Assembly: GCA_902780865.1 (NCBI GenBank)
Contig: CACZHC010000030.1
Coordinates: 1 to 33,729 of the forward strand
Direction: 5' to 3'
Source: an uncultured bacterium
Lineage (GTDB): Bacteria > Verrucomicrobiota > Kiritimatiellia > RFP12 > UBA1067
DNA: 33,729 bases
This document shows, piece by piece, positions 1-8,355 of this stretch; the stretch's first letter is position 1; the number at the start of each line of letters is the position of its first letter. The notes beneath the pieces were generated by a model. The model saw nothing but the letters and a program-made list of their open reading frames with translations, did not search any database and was not told the DNA's origin. Position numbers and translations under genes: made by a program.

Positions 1-1875
1 ACGCCGACGTCCTCCAATCCGGAGTCGGCCGGACCGCCGGTGACATAACCCTCCTCCACTTGCACGCCGCTCACGCGGCCGCCGTTGATCTTGCCGAAGA
101 GTCCTGCATACTTGTCCGTGGTGTCGATGTAGAAGTTGCTGATCTTGTGGTTCTGTCCGTAGAACTCGCCTTTGAACGGGGTTCTGTAGTTGCCGATGGG
201 TTCGATGGTCTCGCCGTCGAAGTCGATGTCCGCCGTCAGCACGTAGCTGCCCGAGAGGTTGTTCGTGACGGCGAGCAGTTCCTCGGGAGTCGAAATCGGA
301 ATCATCGCGCTGGACTTGGCGCGTTTTGGCGCTTCCGGCCACTTGGCGGAGCGCGCCTTGATTGCCGCCTGCGCGAGCCTGCCGCCCGTGATGGCCGGGT
401 CGTTCCCGCAGAACGGACGCGGCCCGTTGGCGTAGGCCGAAACCGCGCAGTTGACATTCGTTCCCCTCACGTGGGCCGATGAACGACCCGATGTCGCCGC
501 CCGTGCCCCACACGGCGCCGGAGCACCAGCAGCGGTCGATCGTCGCATCGTCGTGTGCGAGCCGCCCGACGAAGCCGCCGTAGTAGCTGGTGGCGGAGCA
601 CACGTCGCCGCGCGCCACACAGTTGGAAATCACGGCTGGCGCATAGACGTAGCCGATGAATCCGCCCGCCATGCCGGAACCGCTGACGAAGCCGTCCGCA
701 CGGCAGTCGACGATTCGATTGACCGCGCTGCCGCCGGCACACGCCCCGATCAGGCCTCCGGCGTAGGAGTTGGTCGCCGCGACCTCGACCGTCGCGATGC
801 AGTTGCTGATGACCGTTCCGCCCGTGATGCATCCGACGAGTCCGCCGACGTACTGCTTGCCCGCGACCGTTCCCGAGACGGAGACGCTTTCAATCGTCGC
901 GTTGCTCACGCAGCCGAAGAGCCCGCGATAGTCGGCACCCGACAGGCTGTTCGTGCAGGCGAGGTTGCTGATGACGTGGCCGTTGCCGAGGAGCGTGCCG
1001 GTGAAAGGCGCGGAGTTGTTGCCGATCGGCGTCCAGTCGGCGCCGCCAAGGTCGATGTCCGCGCCCAGCGCGTAGGAGCCGGCGAGGTTGCCTGAGATTG
1101 CTGCGAGCCCTTCGCGCGTGGTGATGAGAGTTGGCTCGTTGCTGATGACCGGGCCGGCGATGAAGTTGTTGTCGTTGTCGTAGGAGTAGCTGATTGTGTG
1201 GCACACCTTATCGTAGAGACCGGCGCGACGACCCTTGATGCAGGGCACGTAGTGACGGATGAGGTCAAGTTCGCCGCTCTCGAGGTTGTTCTTCCAGATC
1301 TTCATCTCGTAGAGCCTGCCCTGGCCGTACCACCTAGGAGCTCCACTTAAGTTACAGGCGAACACGAAAAGATTGAGATGGAGATTGACGACACCGTTCG
1401 TCTTGAACGTCTCCAGGTCTTCTTCGCTGAATGTCCTTACGCCGTTCTGGACAAGTTCGAGCGAATTGGTGTCGGTCATGTCGGTGATGATTTCGCAGCG
1501 CTGCCCGCCGACGAACGGGACCGAAAAAGCTGGGTTCCTGCGCTGCTTGAGGCCGTAGCCGAAGTACGGCTTCTGTTTGTACATGTGGCACATGAGGAAA
1601 CGCGTGCGCTTGTCCATGTCTGTGTTGTTGATTGTAGCATCGAGGAGCGACCAGTCGGATTTCTCGTCAAAGTCAGCCGCCCACGCGAAGTCGATCTGCG
1701 CCTTGAGTCCGGTCTCGGCGTTGACTCCCGTATCGATGTACTGCGAGCCCGTCGCCTCGATGTATTCGAGGAAGGCATCAGGCTCCTCCGTGAAGGTCTC
1801 GCCCCTGGCGCATGCCGCGAAACCGGCCGCGGCCGTAGCGATTATCGCGGCAAATGTTTTGCGAAAGATTGGCAT
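1..1875 (-). CDS. LamG-like / GLUG-repeat surface protein, partial and frameshifted
   Basis: Probable exported adhesin-like protein, cut by the left window edge. The ATG at 1875 opens a signal peptide (MPIFRKTFAAIIATAAAGFA...), followed by a concanavalin/LamG-like segment containing FLEYIEATGSQYIDTG and then, from about 1130 leftwards, GLUG-type repeats. These repeats have the form W-T/E-PIGN...F.G.L.GNGH.ISN followed by GLFG/GGLVG/GGFIG turns. The frame from 1875 reads well down to about 476, then turns into nonsense. Removing one base from the GGG run at 473-475 restores a GLUG reading (FIGHVRGTNVNCAVSAYANG) that stays open to position 1. I therefore read it as one gene with a 1-bp insertion, either a true pseudogene or phase-variable gene, or a sequence error. 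The class is certain; the ligand is unknown. Confidence 0.75.
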   Translation of the reverse strand, partial: MPIFRKTFAAIIATAAAGFAACARGETFTEEPDAFLEYIEATGSQYIDTGVNAETGLKAQIDFAWAADFDEKSDWSLLDATINNTDMDKRTRFLMCHMYKQKPYFGYGLKQRRNPAFSVPFVGGQRCEIITDMTDTNSLELVQNGVRTFSEEDLETFKTNGVVNLHLNLFVFACNLSGAPRWYGQGRLYEMKIWKNNLESGELDLIRHYVPCIKGRRAGLYDKVCHTISYSYDNDNNFIAGPVISNEPTLITTREGLAAISGNLAGSYALGADIDLGGADWTPIGNNSAPFTGTLLGNGHVISNLACTNSLSGADYRGLFGCVSNATIESVSVSGTVAGKQYVGGLVGCITGGTVISNCIATVEVAATNSYAGGLIGACAGGSAVNRIVDCRADGFVSGSGMAGGFIGYVYAPAVISNCVARGDVCSATSYYGGFVGRLAHDDATIDRCWCSGAVWGTGGDIGSFIGPREGNECQLRGFGLRQRAASVLRERPGHHGRQARAGGNQGALRQVAGSAKTRQVQRDDSDFDSRGTARRHEQPLGQLRADGGHRLRRRDHRTHRQLQNPVQRRVLRTEPQDQQLLHRHHGQVCRTLRQDQRRPRERRASGGGLCHRRSGRLRIGGRRR

Positions 1876-1906
1876 TTTCTTTGCGAGTATTCCTTTGGAG
1901 AGTAGT

Positions 1907-1915
1907 AGTATAGCA
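1907..1915 (-). promoter_or_regulatory. Extended -10 promoter of the GLUG gene
   Basis: On the minus strand the bases read TGC followed by TATACT, an extended -10 box. It leaves a leader of about 25 nt before the ATG at 1875, with a weak AAAGGA Shine-Dalgarno-like site. No good -35 is visible, as expected for extended -10 promoters. Confidence 0.5.
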
Positions 1916-1920
1916 AAATT

Positions 1921-1945
1921 GACGGCGCATTTCTAATGCGCCGTC
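1921..1945. repeat. Perfect 11-bp palindrome in divergent intergenic region
   Basis: GACGGCGCATT, a TCT loop, then its exact reverse complement. It lies between the divergent GLUG gene and ruvB, immediately upstream of the GLUG -10 box. There is no U-tract in the right place for a terminator on the plus strand; on the minus strand it is followed by AATTTT, so a weak terminator is possible but would sit upstream of a start. An operator or a remnant repeat is equally possible. Confidence 0.55.
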
Positions 1946-1997
1946 ACGATAGGAAGGAACCTTCGAGCAGGACATACAGCACAAGCGAGACGATATT

Positions 1998-2006
1998 TGG
2001 TACAAT
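1998..2006 (+). promoter_or_regulatory. Extended -10 promoter of ruvB
   Basis: TGG followed by TACAAT ends 8 nt before the ATG at 2015. Transcription should therefore begin within 1-2 nt of the start codon, giving a leaderless or nearly leaderless mRNA. No Shine-Dalgarno sequence precedes that ATG. Confidence 0.55.
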
Positions 2007-2014
2007 ATCAACTA

Positions 2015-3031
2015 ATGCAAGCAGAGCGAAAGAGCGAGGAACTTAACCGGTCGACTGCGTTCGACAACAAGCTGCGCCCAACGGACTTTGATGGATTCGT
2101 CGGGCAGGACAAGGTACGCGACCGCATGCTGCTCGCGGTCAAGGCCGCGAAGGAGCGCGGCGAACCGCTTGACCATGTCCTCTTCTCGGGGCCGCCCGGC
2201 CTTGGGAAAACGACACTTTCCTACATTCTCGGCGAGGCGATGGGCGTCAACGTCAAGACCACCTCTGGCCCCGTCATCACTAAGCCAGGCGACCTCGCGG
2301 GGCTTCTCACCTCGCTTGAACCGGGCGACATCGTCTTCATCGACGAAATCCACCGCATGGCAAAGACCGTCGAAGAATACCTCTACTCCGCGATGGAGGA
2401 CTACGCGATAGACATCATGATCGACCAGGGGCCCAACGCCCGCTCGGTCAGGCTGGAGCTCCCGCGCTTCACGCTCGTCGGCGCGACAACGCGCATCGGG
2501 CTGATCGCTGCCCCCCTTCGCGCTCGCTTCGGGTTCGTCAACCGGCTCGACTACTACGACCCAAGCCACCTCGCCGAAATCGTGACGAGGAGCGCGGCGA
2601 AAATCGGCGTCGACATCGACGCAGACGGCGCACTCGAAATCGCGCGTCGTGCACGCGGCACACCGCGCATTGCGAACAACCTCCTTAGGCGCGTACGCGA
2701 CTACGCCCAGGTCAAGGCCGGCAACTTCATCACGGGCGACGTCGCGAAGGAGTCGCTTTCGCTTCTTGAGATCGATCCCCACGGCCTCGACGAAATGGAC
2801 AGGCGCATCCTCGAGACGGTGTGCGTCAAGTTCGGCGGCGGACCGGTCGGCCTTTCGACCGTCGCCGTCTCGGTAAGCGAGGAACCAGACACGATAGAAG
2901 AGGCGTACGAACCGTTCCTCATCATGGAGGGATATCTCGAGCGCACGCCCAAGGGCCGTGTCGCGACGCCGCTCGCGTGGCGCACGCTTGGCCTCGACCC
3001 AGCCGCGAGGCAGGGCGAGCTTGGAATATGA
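2015..3031 (+). CDS. ruvB: Holliday junction branch migration ATPase RuvB
   Basis: Hexameric AAA+ motor that drives Holliday-junction branch migration with RuvA, feeding RuvC, in recombinational repair. The 338-aa product matches the family length (336 in E. coli). Visible motifs are Walker A GPPGLGKTT (about residues 59-67), Walker B FIDEIHR (about 108-114), sensor GATTRIGLI and the C-terminal winged-helix DNA-binding region. I chose the ATG at 2015 over the in-frame TTG at 1997 because the -10 box lies between them. ruvA and ruvC are not in the window. The stop overlaps the next ATG (ATGA at 3028-3031), so translation is coupled to the YdbH-like gene. Confidence 0.97.
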   Translation: MQAERKSEELNRSTAFDNKLRPTDFDGFVGQDKVRDRMLLAVKAAKERGEPLDHVLFSGPPGLGKTTLSYILGEAMGVNVKTTSGPVITKPGDLAGLLTSLEPGDIVFIDEIHRMAKTVEEYLYSAMEDYAIDIMIDQGPNARSVRLELPRFTLVGATTRIGLIAAPLRARFGFVNRLDYYDPSHLAEIVTRSAAKIGVDIDADGALEIARRARGTPRIANNLLRRVRDYAQVKAGNFITGDVAKESLSLLEIDPHGLDEMDRRILETVCVKFGGGPVGLSTVAVSVSEEPDTIEEAYEPFLIMEGYLERTPKGRVATPLAWRTLGLDPAARQGELGI

Positions 3032-4383
3032 AACCGGTCCATGACACTTCAGCTATGGATGCGACGGAAAAGAAACCGCGAAGACTGCGACGTTGGATGC
3101 TTTGGACGGCCATTGTCGTCACCGTCCTGACTGTGGTTTTTGTCCTCTCGATTCCCTTCCTTCTGACTCTCATACCGATTCCTTCACTTGAATTCGACCT
3201 GTCTCCCTACCTCAAGGGCAAGACGGCGGAACTCATCACCTGCAAGAAGGCGACGGCAAACGTCAAGATCGAGCGGGACAGGGCGGAGGGATTTCGAATC
3301 CATGCAAAGGGCAAGCTGCTCGACTGGCCATATAGCGCCTCGGCCAACGTGCGATTCGGCTTCATCCGTGCAGACGGGAAACTAACGCTGACGCTCGACG
3401 AAACCGACTGGAAGGCCTACGTCGACTTTGGCGCACGCTCCGCGCGCAACTGGCATTTCACCGCAAACGTCCCGGAGACGCACGTCACCCAGGACAACGC
3501 AATTCTCGCGTCGATTCTCACAAAAGCAATGCCGCCAGCGATCTCGAACCTCGTCTTCTCAGGGAAATTCAAGCTCGACGCAGGCGGCGACTGCACGCCA
3601 AAGCGTCCCGTTCCCGCATGGACAGTGCGCGGCACACTCGCCGACATCGACGTGAATCTTGAAGTCGGCGGAAAGCCGGCGCGCATCGACGGGCTCAAGG
3701 TGCGCTTCGGCGCAGACGGCATCGCCGACCATCGCGACATCGCGCCCCTCTTCCCGCGCGCGGACGCGGTGGAGTTCGCAGGCTTCACGCTCTCAAACGT
3801 CTTTGCGAGCGTCCGCGCCACGGAAAGGTCGTACCTCATCACCGAGGCGGGAGCTGACTGTTGCGGCGGTGCGCTGAAACTCTACTCTCTTTTTCTCGAC
3901 CCGAAGAGCCTGAACCTCGGCGCTACGATCTTCATCGACGGCGTGGACGCGGGCGAGGTGCTTTCGTGCATATCTGCCTTCCACGGCAACGCATCGGGGC
4001 GTCTCCACGGCAAGCTGCCGTTCTTCCTGAAGGACGGCAAGATGATCCGATTCAAGGACTCGCATCTCTTCTCGACGCCAGGCGAGACCGGCACCATACG
4101 CATCGTTGACGCCCAGCCGATTCTCAATAACCTTGCACTCGCGGGCGTGCCGGAGGCCGAACGCGAAAATCTATCCAAGGTCCTTGCAGACCTCGACTAC
4201 AACGTCCTCAAGGTCGAACTCAAGCGCGGGAAGGACGGCGAGGATTCATCGCTTGGCCTCAAGATCGAAGGGTCGGCGACGCGCGGGAACACTACAGTCC
4301 CGGTAAACCTCGATGTAACCTTCCACGGGGACCTCGACCAGCTTATAAACACAGGAATGAAACTAAGGAGAAAGACGAGATGA
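3028..4383 (+). CDS. ydbH: YdbH-like AsmA-family inner-membrane protein (short form)
   Basis: A 451-aa protein with a basic N terminus, one membrane anchor (about residues 23-46) and a long periplasmic beta-rich body. The C-terminal half resembles the end of E. coli YdbH: a stretch ASGRLHGKLPFFLKDGKM aligns with the family's SGxLPLWLxxxxxxVKDG pattern, followed by an S/TPGETGTIRI strand and a final VTFHGDLDQL. E. coli YdbH (about 880 aa) is an AsmA-like protein that, with YnbE, bridges the periplasm for phospholipid transport to the outer membrane; this homologue is about half as long. It starts at the ATGA overlap with ruvB, and its own stop overlaps the next start (4380-4383). The downstream YnbE/YdbL partner strongly supports the assignment. 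Confidence 0.8.
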   Translation: MKPVHDTSAMDATEKKPRRLRRWMLWTAIVVTVLTVVFVLSIPFLLTLIPIPSLEFDLSPYLKGKTAELITCKKATANVKIERDRAEGFRIHAKGKLLDWPYSASANVRFGFIRADGKLTLTLDETDWKAYVDFGARSARNWHFTANVPETHVTQDNAILASILTKAMPPAISNLVFSGKFKLDAGGDCTPKRPVPAWTVRGTLADIDVNLEVGGKPARIDGLKVRFGADGIADHRDIAPLFPRADAVEFAGFTLSNVFASVRATERSYLITEAGADCCGGALKLYSLFLDPKSLNLGATIFIDGVDAGEVLSCISAFHGNASGRLHGKLPFFLKDGKMIRFKDSHLFSTPGETGTIRIVDAQPILNNLALAGVPEAERENLSKVLADLDYNVLKVELKRGKDGEDSSLGLKIEGSATRGNTTVPVNLDVTFHGDLDQLINTGMKLRRKTR

Positions 4384-4829
4384 AAGCCGAAATCGCCCTT
4401 GCCGCAACTGCGGCCATCTGCATCGCGGGAGGATGCATCCAGGTCAAGACCGAAAGCGAGATCAAGCCCATCCACATCACGATGGACGTGAACCTCAAAG
4501 TCGACAAGGACCTCGACAAGGCGTTTGCCGACGAAAACCACCAGAAGCCCAAGGGCGACTTCAAAGCGGTCAAGGAAATGGTCGACAGGCAGGCGGCCGG
4601 CATCACGAACCGAGCTATGCTCGAGGAACGTACTGGCGCAACGGACGACGACCGCATCCTGATCGCCGACGAGAACGCAAAGCGCATGAAGCGGTTTAGG
4701 GACGTAGCAAAGGACAACGGCACGACGATCGAAACCGTCCAAAAGCGCTACGCCGCGAAGATGCGCGAGAAAATACCTGCCGGCGCCTGGTATCAGGACG
4801 ACGACGGCAAGTGGCAGCAGAAGAAGTAG
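4380..4829 (+). CDS. ydbL: YnbE-YdbL fusion lipoprotein (DUF1318)
   Basis: A 149-aa lipoprotein: hydrophobic N terminus, lipobox-like AGGC with the acylated cysteine at residue 19, and Ile at +2, which favours outer-membrane sorting. Residues about 24-50 (EIKPIHITMDVNLKVDKDL) match YnbE, the small outer-membrane lipoprotein partner of YdbH. Residues about 65-149 match YdbL/DUF1318, including IADENAKRM, a helical segment, and the closing IPAGAWYQDDDGKW. In E. coli these are two genes, ynbE and ydbL, in the order ydbH-ynbE-ydbL; here they are one polypeptide directly after ydbH. A strong AAGGAG lies about 8 nt before the ATG, which also overlaps the ydbH stop. The gene ends 2 bp from the convergent batB-like stop. 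Confidence 0.82.
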   Translation: MKAEIALAATAAICIAGGCIQVKTESEIKPIHITMDVNLKVDKDLDKAFADENHQKPKGDFKAVKEMVDRQAAGITNRAMLEERTGATDDDRILIADENAKRMKRFRDVAKDNGTTIETVQKRYAAKMREKIPAGAWYQDDDGKWQQKK

Positions 4830-4831
4830 CC

Positions 4832-5821
4832 TTAAGACTCCTTGCGCTTGGCGAATCGGCCTTTGGAAAGCGCGGCGCCGACGAGGAGGAGGACAAGCCC
4901 GGGAACGAGGAAGATCTGGTAGCGCTCGCCAAGGCGCGACTCCTCCTCGTTCTGCTCCATCAGCGCAATCTGACGTAGGCGGCGGCGGTAGATTGCGCCA
5001 AGCGTCGTCTCCGCAGTGCCGGCCGTCGCGAGCGGAACATACGCACCCTTCGACGCCTCGGCAATCGCCTTGAGCGCCGACTCCTCAAGCTTGACCGTCA
5101 CCGGCTTGCCGTCGAACTTCTGCACTCCGCGCCCATCCTCGGCCGGAATCGTCGCGCCGCGCTTCGGGTCGCCAATGCCGACGGTAAAGATGGGGATCCC
5201 GCGTTTTCTCGCGGCCTCTGCGTTCTTGAGCGCCTCGCCGCGAAGGTCGCCGCCGTCGGAAATCAGGATGATCGCGTTGTGGTCGTCTGCCGCGGGATCG
5301 AGCGCACTGAGCGCGGCGCGAATGGCGCTGCCGAGGTCGGTCTCTCCGCGCGGCGCGGACTCGGGGCTCATGCGCTCAAGGGCGCTCCTGAGATACCCAT
5401 GGTCGGTCGTGAGCGGACAAACCACGACGCCAGTACGGCGAAACGCGACGAGCGCACAACGGTCGCCGGCAAGAGAGTCAATCAAATCGGCGACATCGGC
5501 CTTGGCGCGCTCGAGGCGGTTTGGCCGCACGTCTTCGGCAAGCATCGAGCGCGACACGTCTATCGCAATCACGACATTGCGCGCGCGCGTCACCGTCTTC
5601 TCCATCGACTTGCCCCACTGCGGCCGCGCCGCGGCAAAGAGCGCGAGGAAAAGTCCCGTGACGATGCACGCAGTCTGGAGCCCGGAGACGGACGACTTCG
5701 GCACCCTGAGCGTCAACCTCGAGAGCGCCTTCTCCCGCCGCGCCTTCAGAAACGACCACCACAGCCCCGCAACCGGAACGAGCAGGGCGAAAATCAAAAA
5801 AACTGGATTTGCAAATCTCAT
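4832..5821 (-). CDS. BatB-like von Willebrand factor A domain membrane protein
   Basis: A 329-aa protein with two N-terminal hydrophobic segments (about 7-24 and 50-64), a vWA domain and a C-terminal membrane helix (about 300-318). The MIDAS metal site is intact: DVSRS at 88-92, the Thr of RGETDLGSA, and ISDGGD. The order ARPQWG, DVSRSMLAEDVRPNRL, CPLTTD is typical of BatA/BatB proteins encoded in MoxR-DUF58-Bat operons of Bacteroidetes and PVC bacteria, where they are linked to stress tolerance or periplasmic complex assembly. No moxR or DUF58 gene is present, so it stands apart from its usual operon. The start at 5821 is preceded by a heptad array rather than a clear Shine-Dalgarno. Confidence 0.85.
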   Translation of the reverse strand: MRFANPVFLIFALLVPVAGLWWSFLKARREKALSRLTLRVPKSSVSGLQTACIVTGLFLALFAAARPQWGKSMEKTVTRARNVVIAIDVSRSMLAEDVRPNRLERAKADVADLIDSLAGDRCALVAFRRTGVVVCPLTTDHGYLRSALERMSPESAPRGETDLGSAIRAALSALDPAADDHNAIILISDGGDLRGEALKNAEAARKRGIPIFTVGIGDPKRGATIPAEDGRGVQKFDGKPVTVKLEESALKAIAEASKGAYVPLATAGTAETTLGAIYRRRLRQIALMEQNEEESRLGERYQIFLVPGLVLLLVGAALSKGRFAKRKES

Positions 5822-5827
5822 GACCCT

Positions 5828-5876
5828 AAACTCTCAACACCCAACTTTCAACTTTAAACTTCAAACTTTAAACTCT
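5828..5876. repeat. Heptanucleotide tandem array A (7 units)
   Basis: Seven perfectly phased 7-bp units of consensus MAACTYT on the plus strand fill the whole gap between the rRNA methyltransferase stop and the batB-like start. On the coding strand the unit reads RAAGTTK. It differs in sequence, but not in period, from the other arrays in the window. Confidence 0.85.
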
Positions 5877-6732
5877 AATGATCCTTCTTCCCCTCCCCAT
5901 GCCAGGGGACAAACTCGGGGACCTTGTCGATGCCGGCGGCGATGCGCTGGCGAACCGCCTCGTAGACGAGGATCGTCGCGGCCGCGGAGACGTTTAGCGA
6001 ATCGGCAGTCCCGAGCATCGGAATCCTTACCCTGAGCTCCGCGCCGTCCATCCACTTGGCCGTGAGCCCGTACTGCTCTGCACCAAGCGCAATCGCGACG
6101 TTGCCAGTCAAGTCGACTTCGAAATGGAGCTTCTCGGCATGAGGCGTCGCGGCAAGAATCTTGAAGCCGCGCTCCTTCAGCCACGCAAGCGCCTCGTCCG
6201 AAGTCGCCTCGACGATCGGCACGGTGAACATAGTTCCCGTAGAGGCGCGGACGACGTTCGGGTTGTGGATGTCGGTCGTGCGGTCGCAGACTATGACGGC
6301 CGCGACTTTCGCAGCGTCTGCCGAGCGGAGGATGGTGCCGAGGTTGCCCGGTTTCTCTATGGCCTCGGTGACTATCACAAGCGCATTCTCGGGGAGCTTC
6401 AGGTCTGCGAGCTTTATCGAGACATGCGGACCCACCATGAGAAGCCCATCGGGGCGCTCCTTGTAGGCGATCTTCGAGAAGCACGTCTTGGAGCAGGTGT
6501 AGACCTCTGCGCCGAGCCGCGCGCAGTCCTCGACCAGCGTCGGCTCGTTCTCGTTCTTGAGGTAGAAGTCGGGGCAGTGGAATATCGCGCGCGGACGGTA
6601 GCCGTTGTCGAGCGCGCGGCGGCACTCGCGGTAGCCCTCGACGATCATCTCGCCAGACTCCTCGCGCGCCCCGCAGCTGCGGAGCTTCACGACGTACTTG
6701 AGCTTGGGATTTGATGGCGAGGTGATTTCCAT
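5875..6732 (-). CDS. TrmH/SpoU-family RNA 2'-O-methyltransferase
   Basis: A 285-aa SPOUT enzyme that transfers a methyl group from S-adenosylmethionine to a ribose 2'-OH of rRNA or tRNA. It has an N-terminal substrate-binding region (about 1-105; SNPKLKYVVKLRS, VEGYRE) followed by the knotted catalytic domain. Motif 1 is EKPGNLGTILRSADA (about 126-140), with NVVRASTGTMF (159-169), the SAM-binding IALGAEQYGLT (214-224) and motif 3 IPMLGTADSLNVSAAATI. This architecture fits 23S rRNA 2'-O-methyltransferases of the RlmB/TsnR-like group, though the exact target base cannot be read from sequence. It starts 3 nt after the esterase stop, so the two are co-transcribed. Confidence 0.9.
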   Translation of the reverse strand: MEITSPSNPKLKYVVKLRSCGAREESGEMIVEGYRECRRALDNGYRPRAIFHCPDFYLKNENEPTLVEDCARLGAEVYTCSKTCFSKIAYKERPDGLLMVGPHVSIKLADLKLPENALVIVTEAIEKPGNLGTILRSADAAKVAAVIVCDRTTDIHNPNVVRASTGTMFTVPIVEATSDEALAWLKERGFKILAATPHAEKLHFEVDLTGNVAIALGAEQYGLTAKWMDGAELRVRIPMLGTADSLNVSAAATILVYEAVRQRIAAGIDKVPEFVPWHGEGKKDH

Positions 6733-6735
6733 GTA

Positions 6736-8286
6736 TTACTTCGTCTCGAAGGGTCCGAGCGGGAGCGACGCCTCGTTGTAGAGCGTACCGGTCGTGCGGG
6801 GCTTGCCCATGTAGCGGACCTTCACAGGCTCGGGCACACTTTCGCTCGAAAGGACGATATTCGCGCCGTCGATATAGTCGGTGTCGATCTCCTTGCCGTC
6901 GCCACCCTTGTGCTGCCTGTAGTTGATCACCTTGGCATCGCACCACTTCCCGTCAGCACCGGCGAGTTCGAACGCCGGATTGCGAGAGCGGTTCGGCGCA
7001 TAGGCATACCAGTCCTTCACGTTGTCGAACGCAAGCGTCGCCTTGCCGTCGGCGAACGACGCCGACTTGAGCACCGGCGAGTCGTCCTCGGGAATCGCAA
7101 AACCGTAGTCGCGCTTGAGGGCGTGGACTGCGAGACGCTTGGAGACGATCTCCTTGTCGTTCGGGTGGATGTCGTCGAAGTTGCCGACATCGGCCGTCAC
7201 GGCGAGAGCCGCGTTCTTCTCTTCCGCGCAGAACTGCGTCTGCGCCATGCAGATGCCGAGCCAGTTCTGGTTATAGGGGGCGAGCTGGACGAGGTATAGC
7301 TTGAGGTCGGGGTTTTCGAAGTCGCGGCTCCAGCCGTTGTAGAGCGCGTGAAGCTTCGCGCAGTAAAGCTGCGACTCGCCGCTGTTGTGGCAGCCCTGGT
7401 ACCAGATGAAGCCGCGCATCGCCATCGGCGCAAAGGAGGCGACCATCCCGTTGTAGAGGACGGTCGGCTGCTGGTGAGCCCCGCCAATCGGCCCCTTCTT
7501 GTCGGTCTCGGCCTTCCAGTCCGCCTTCACGGGATACTCCGCCGTGGCCTTTATGGACTCGTCGCAGTCTTTGTAGCCGATCCGCGGCGTCCACGCGTCG
7601 ATGTTCGTTCCACCCCAGCTCGCGTCGAGTATGCCGATCGGAACGTCGAGCGCGAGATAGAGTTCGCGCGCGTAGTAAAACGCGACTGCGGAGAGTTCCG
7701 TGCCGCGCTTTCCGTCCTCGCGATGGAAAAGCTGAAGACTCTCCGGCGTGAACTTGCACCACTTCGCCTGAAGATCCTTGGGCTCCACGGACCACGCTTT
7801 CGAGCTTTTTACGTAGCGGATGTTCGGAAGGTAGGTCGCCGTCGTCATAAGCCCGCCCTTCATGTCGCGGTAGCGCGTGTTGCCGCCCCAGATCGGGCAC
7901 TCCATATTGCTCTGGCCGGAGGCAAACCACACCTCGCCAACGAGGATGTCCTTAATCTCGACCGACTCTGCGACAGAATCGAAGAAGAAGCCCGGCGAAA
8001 CCCTGCTCACGGTCATCGTGCGGCTTTCCTTGGACGCCTCCATGGGATCGAGATCGACTCTCCAGACGCCGTCCTTGCCGACGACCGCCGTCTTCTCCTG
8101 TCCGGCGAACTCGACCCTGACTTTGCGTAGGACCTTGCTCTGCGCGGGCGTAACCTTGCCCCACACTGGCACCTTCATCCCGCGCTGCAGGACCGCGCCG
8201 TCCGTGAACGGATCGCCCATCTTGATTTCGGCAAAAAGCGATGCCGCTGCAAACGACATCACCACAGCAACTGCAACTTTATTCAT
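6736..8286 (-). CDS. Sialate O-acetylesterase (SGNH hydrolase), secreted
   Basis: A 516-aa secreted esterase expected to remove O-acetyl groups from sialic acids or acetylated plant glycans. It has a signal peptide (about 1-19, ASLFA before EIKM), a beta-rich N-terminal domain and then the catalytic SGNH fold. The nucleophile Ser126 lies in SGQSNME, with GILDASWGGTNIDAWTP, RGFIWYQG and the catalytic DIHPND near residue 370. I chose the ATG at 8286 because AAAGGAG sits 6 nt upstream; in-frame ATGs further up lie in the Shine-Dalgarno and heptad region. Acetyl-xylan or pectin acetyl groups are alternative substrates, since this family is broadly represented in gut polysaccharide degraders. Confidence 0.92.
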   Translation of the reverse strand: MNKVAVAVVMSFAAASLFAEIKMGDPFTDGAVLQRGMKVPVWGKVTPAQSKVLRKVRVEFAGQEKTAVVGKDGVWRVDLDPMEASKESRTMTVSRVSPGFFFDSVAESVEIKDILVGEVWFASGQSNMECPIWGGNTRYRDMKGGLMTTATYLPNIRYVKSSKAWSVEPKDLQAKWCKFTPESLQLFHREDGKRGTELSAVAFYYARELYLALDVPIGILDASWGGTNIDAWTPRIGYKDCDESIKATAEYPVKADWKAETDKKGPIGGAHQQPTVLYNGMVASFAPMAMRGFIWYQGCHNSGESQLYCAKLHALYNGWSRDFENPDLKLYLVQLAPYNQNWLGICMAQTQFCAEEKNAALAVTADVGNFDDIHPNDKEIVSKRLAVHALKRDYGFAIPEDDSPVLKSASFADGKATLAFDNVKDWYAYAPNRSRNPAFELAGADGKWCDAKVINYRQHKGGDGKEIDTDYIDGANIVLSSESVPEPVKVRYMGKPRTTGTLYNEASLPLGPFETK

Positions 8287-8302
8287 AATCATCTCCTTTA
8301 CA

Positions 8303-8351
8303 CTGACTTCTGACAACTGACTCCTGGCCCCTGACCCCTGATCACTGGCCC
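8303..8351. repeat. Heptanucleotide tandem array B (7 units)
   Basis: Seven phased 7-bp units, plus-strand consensus CTGACYC with variants such as CTGGCCC and CTGATCA, occupy the spacer between the PPIase stop and the esterase Shine-Dalgarno. On the coding strand the unit reads roughly GRGTCAG. Confidence 0.82.
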
Positions 8352-8355
8352 CTTC

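Noticed and set aside
1997..2014. TTG at 1997 as the ruvB start
   Set aside because: The -10 box lies at 2001-2006, inside that extension, and the added residues are not conserved.
4825..4836. Rho-independent terminator between the convergent ydbL-type and batB-like genes
   Set aside because: The stops are 2 bp apart and no hairpin with a U-tract is visible on either side.
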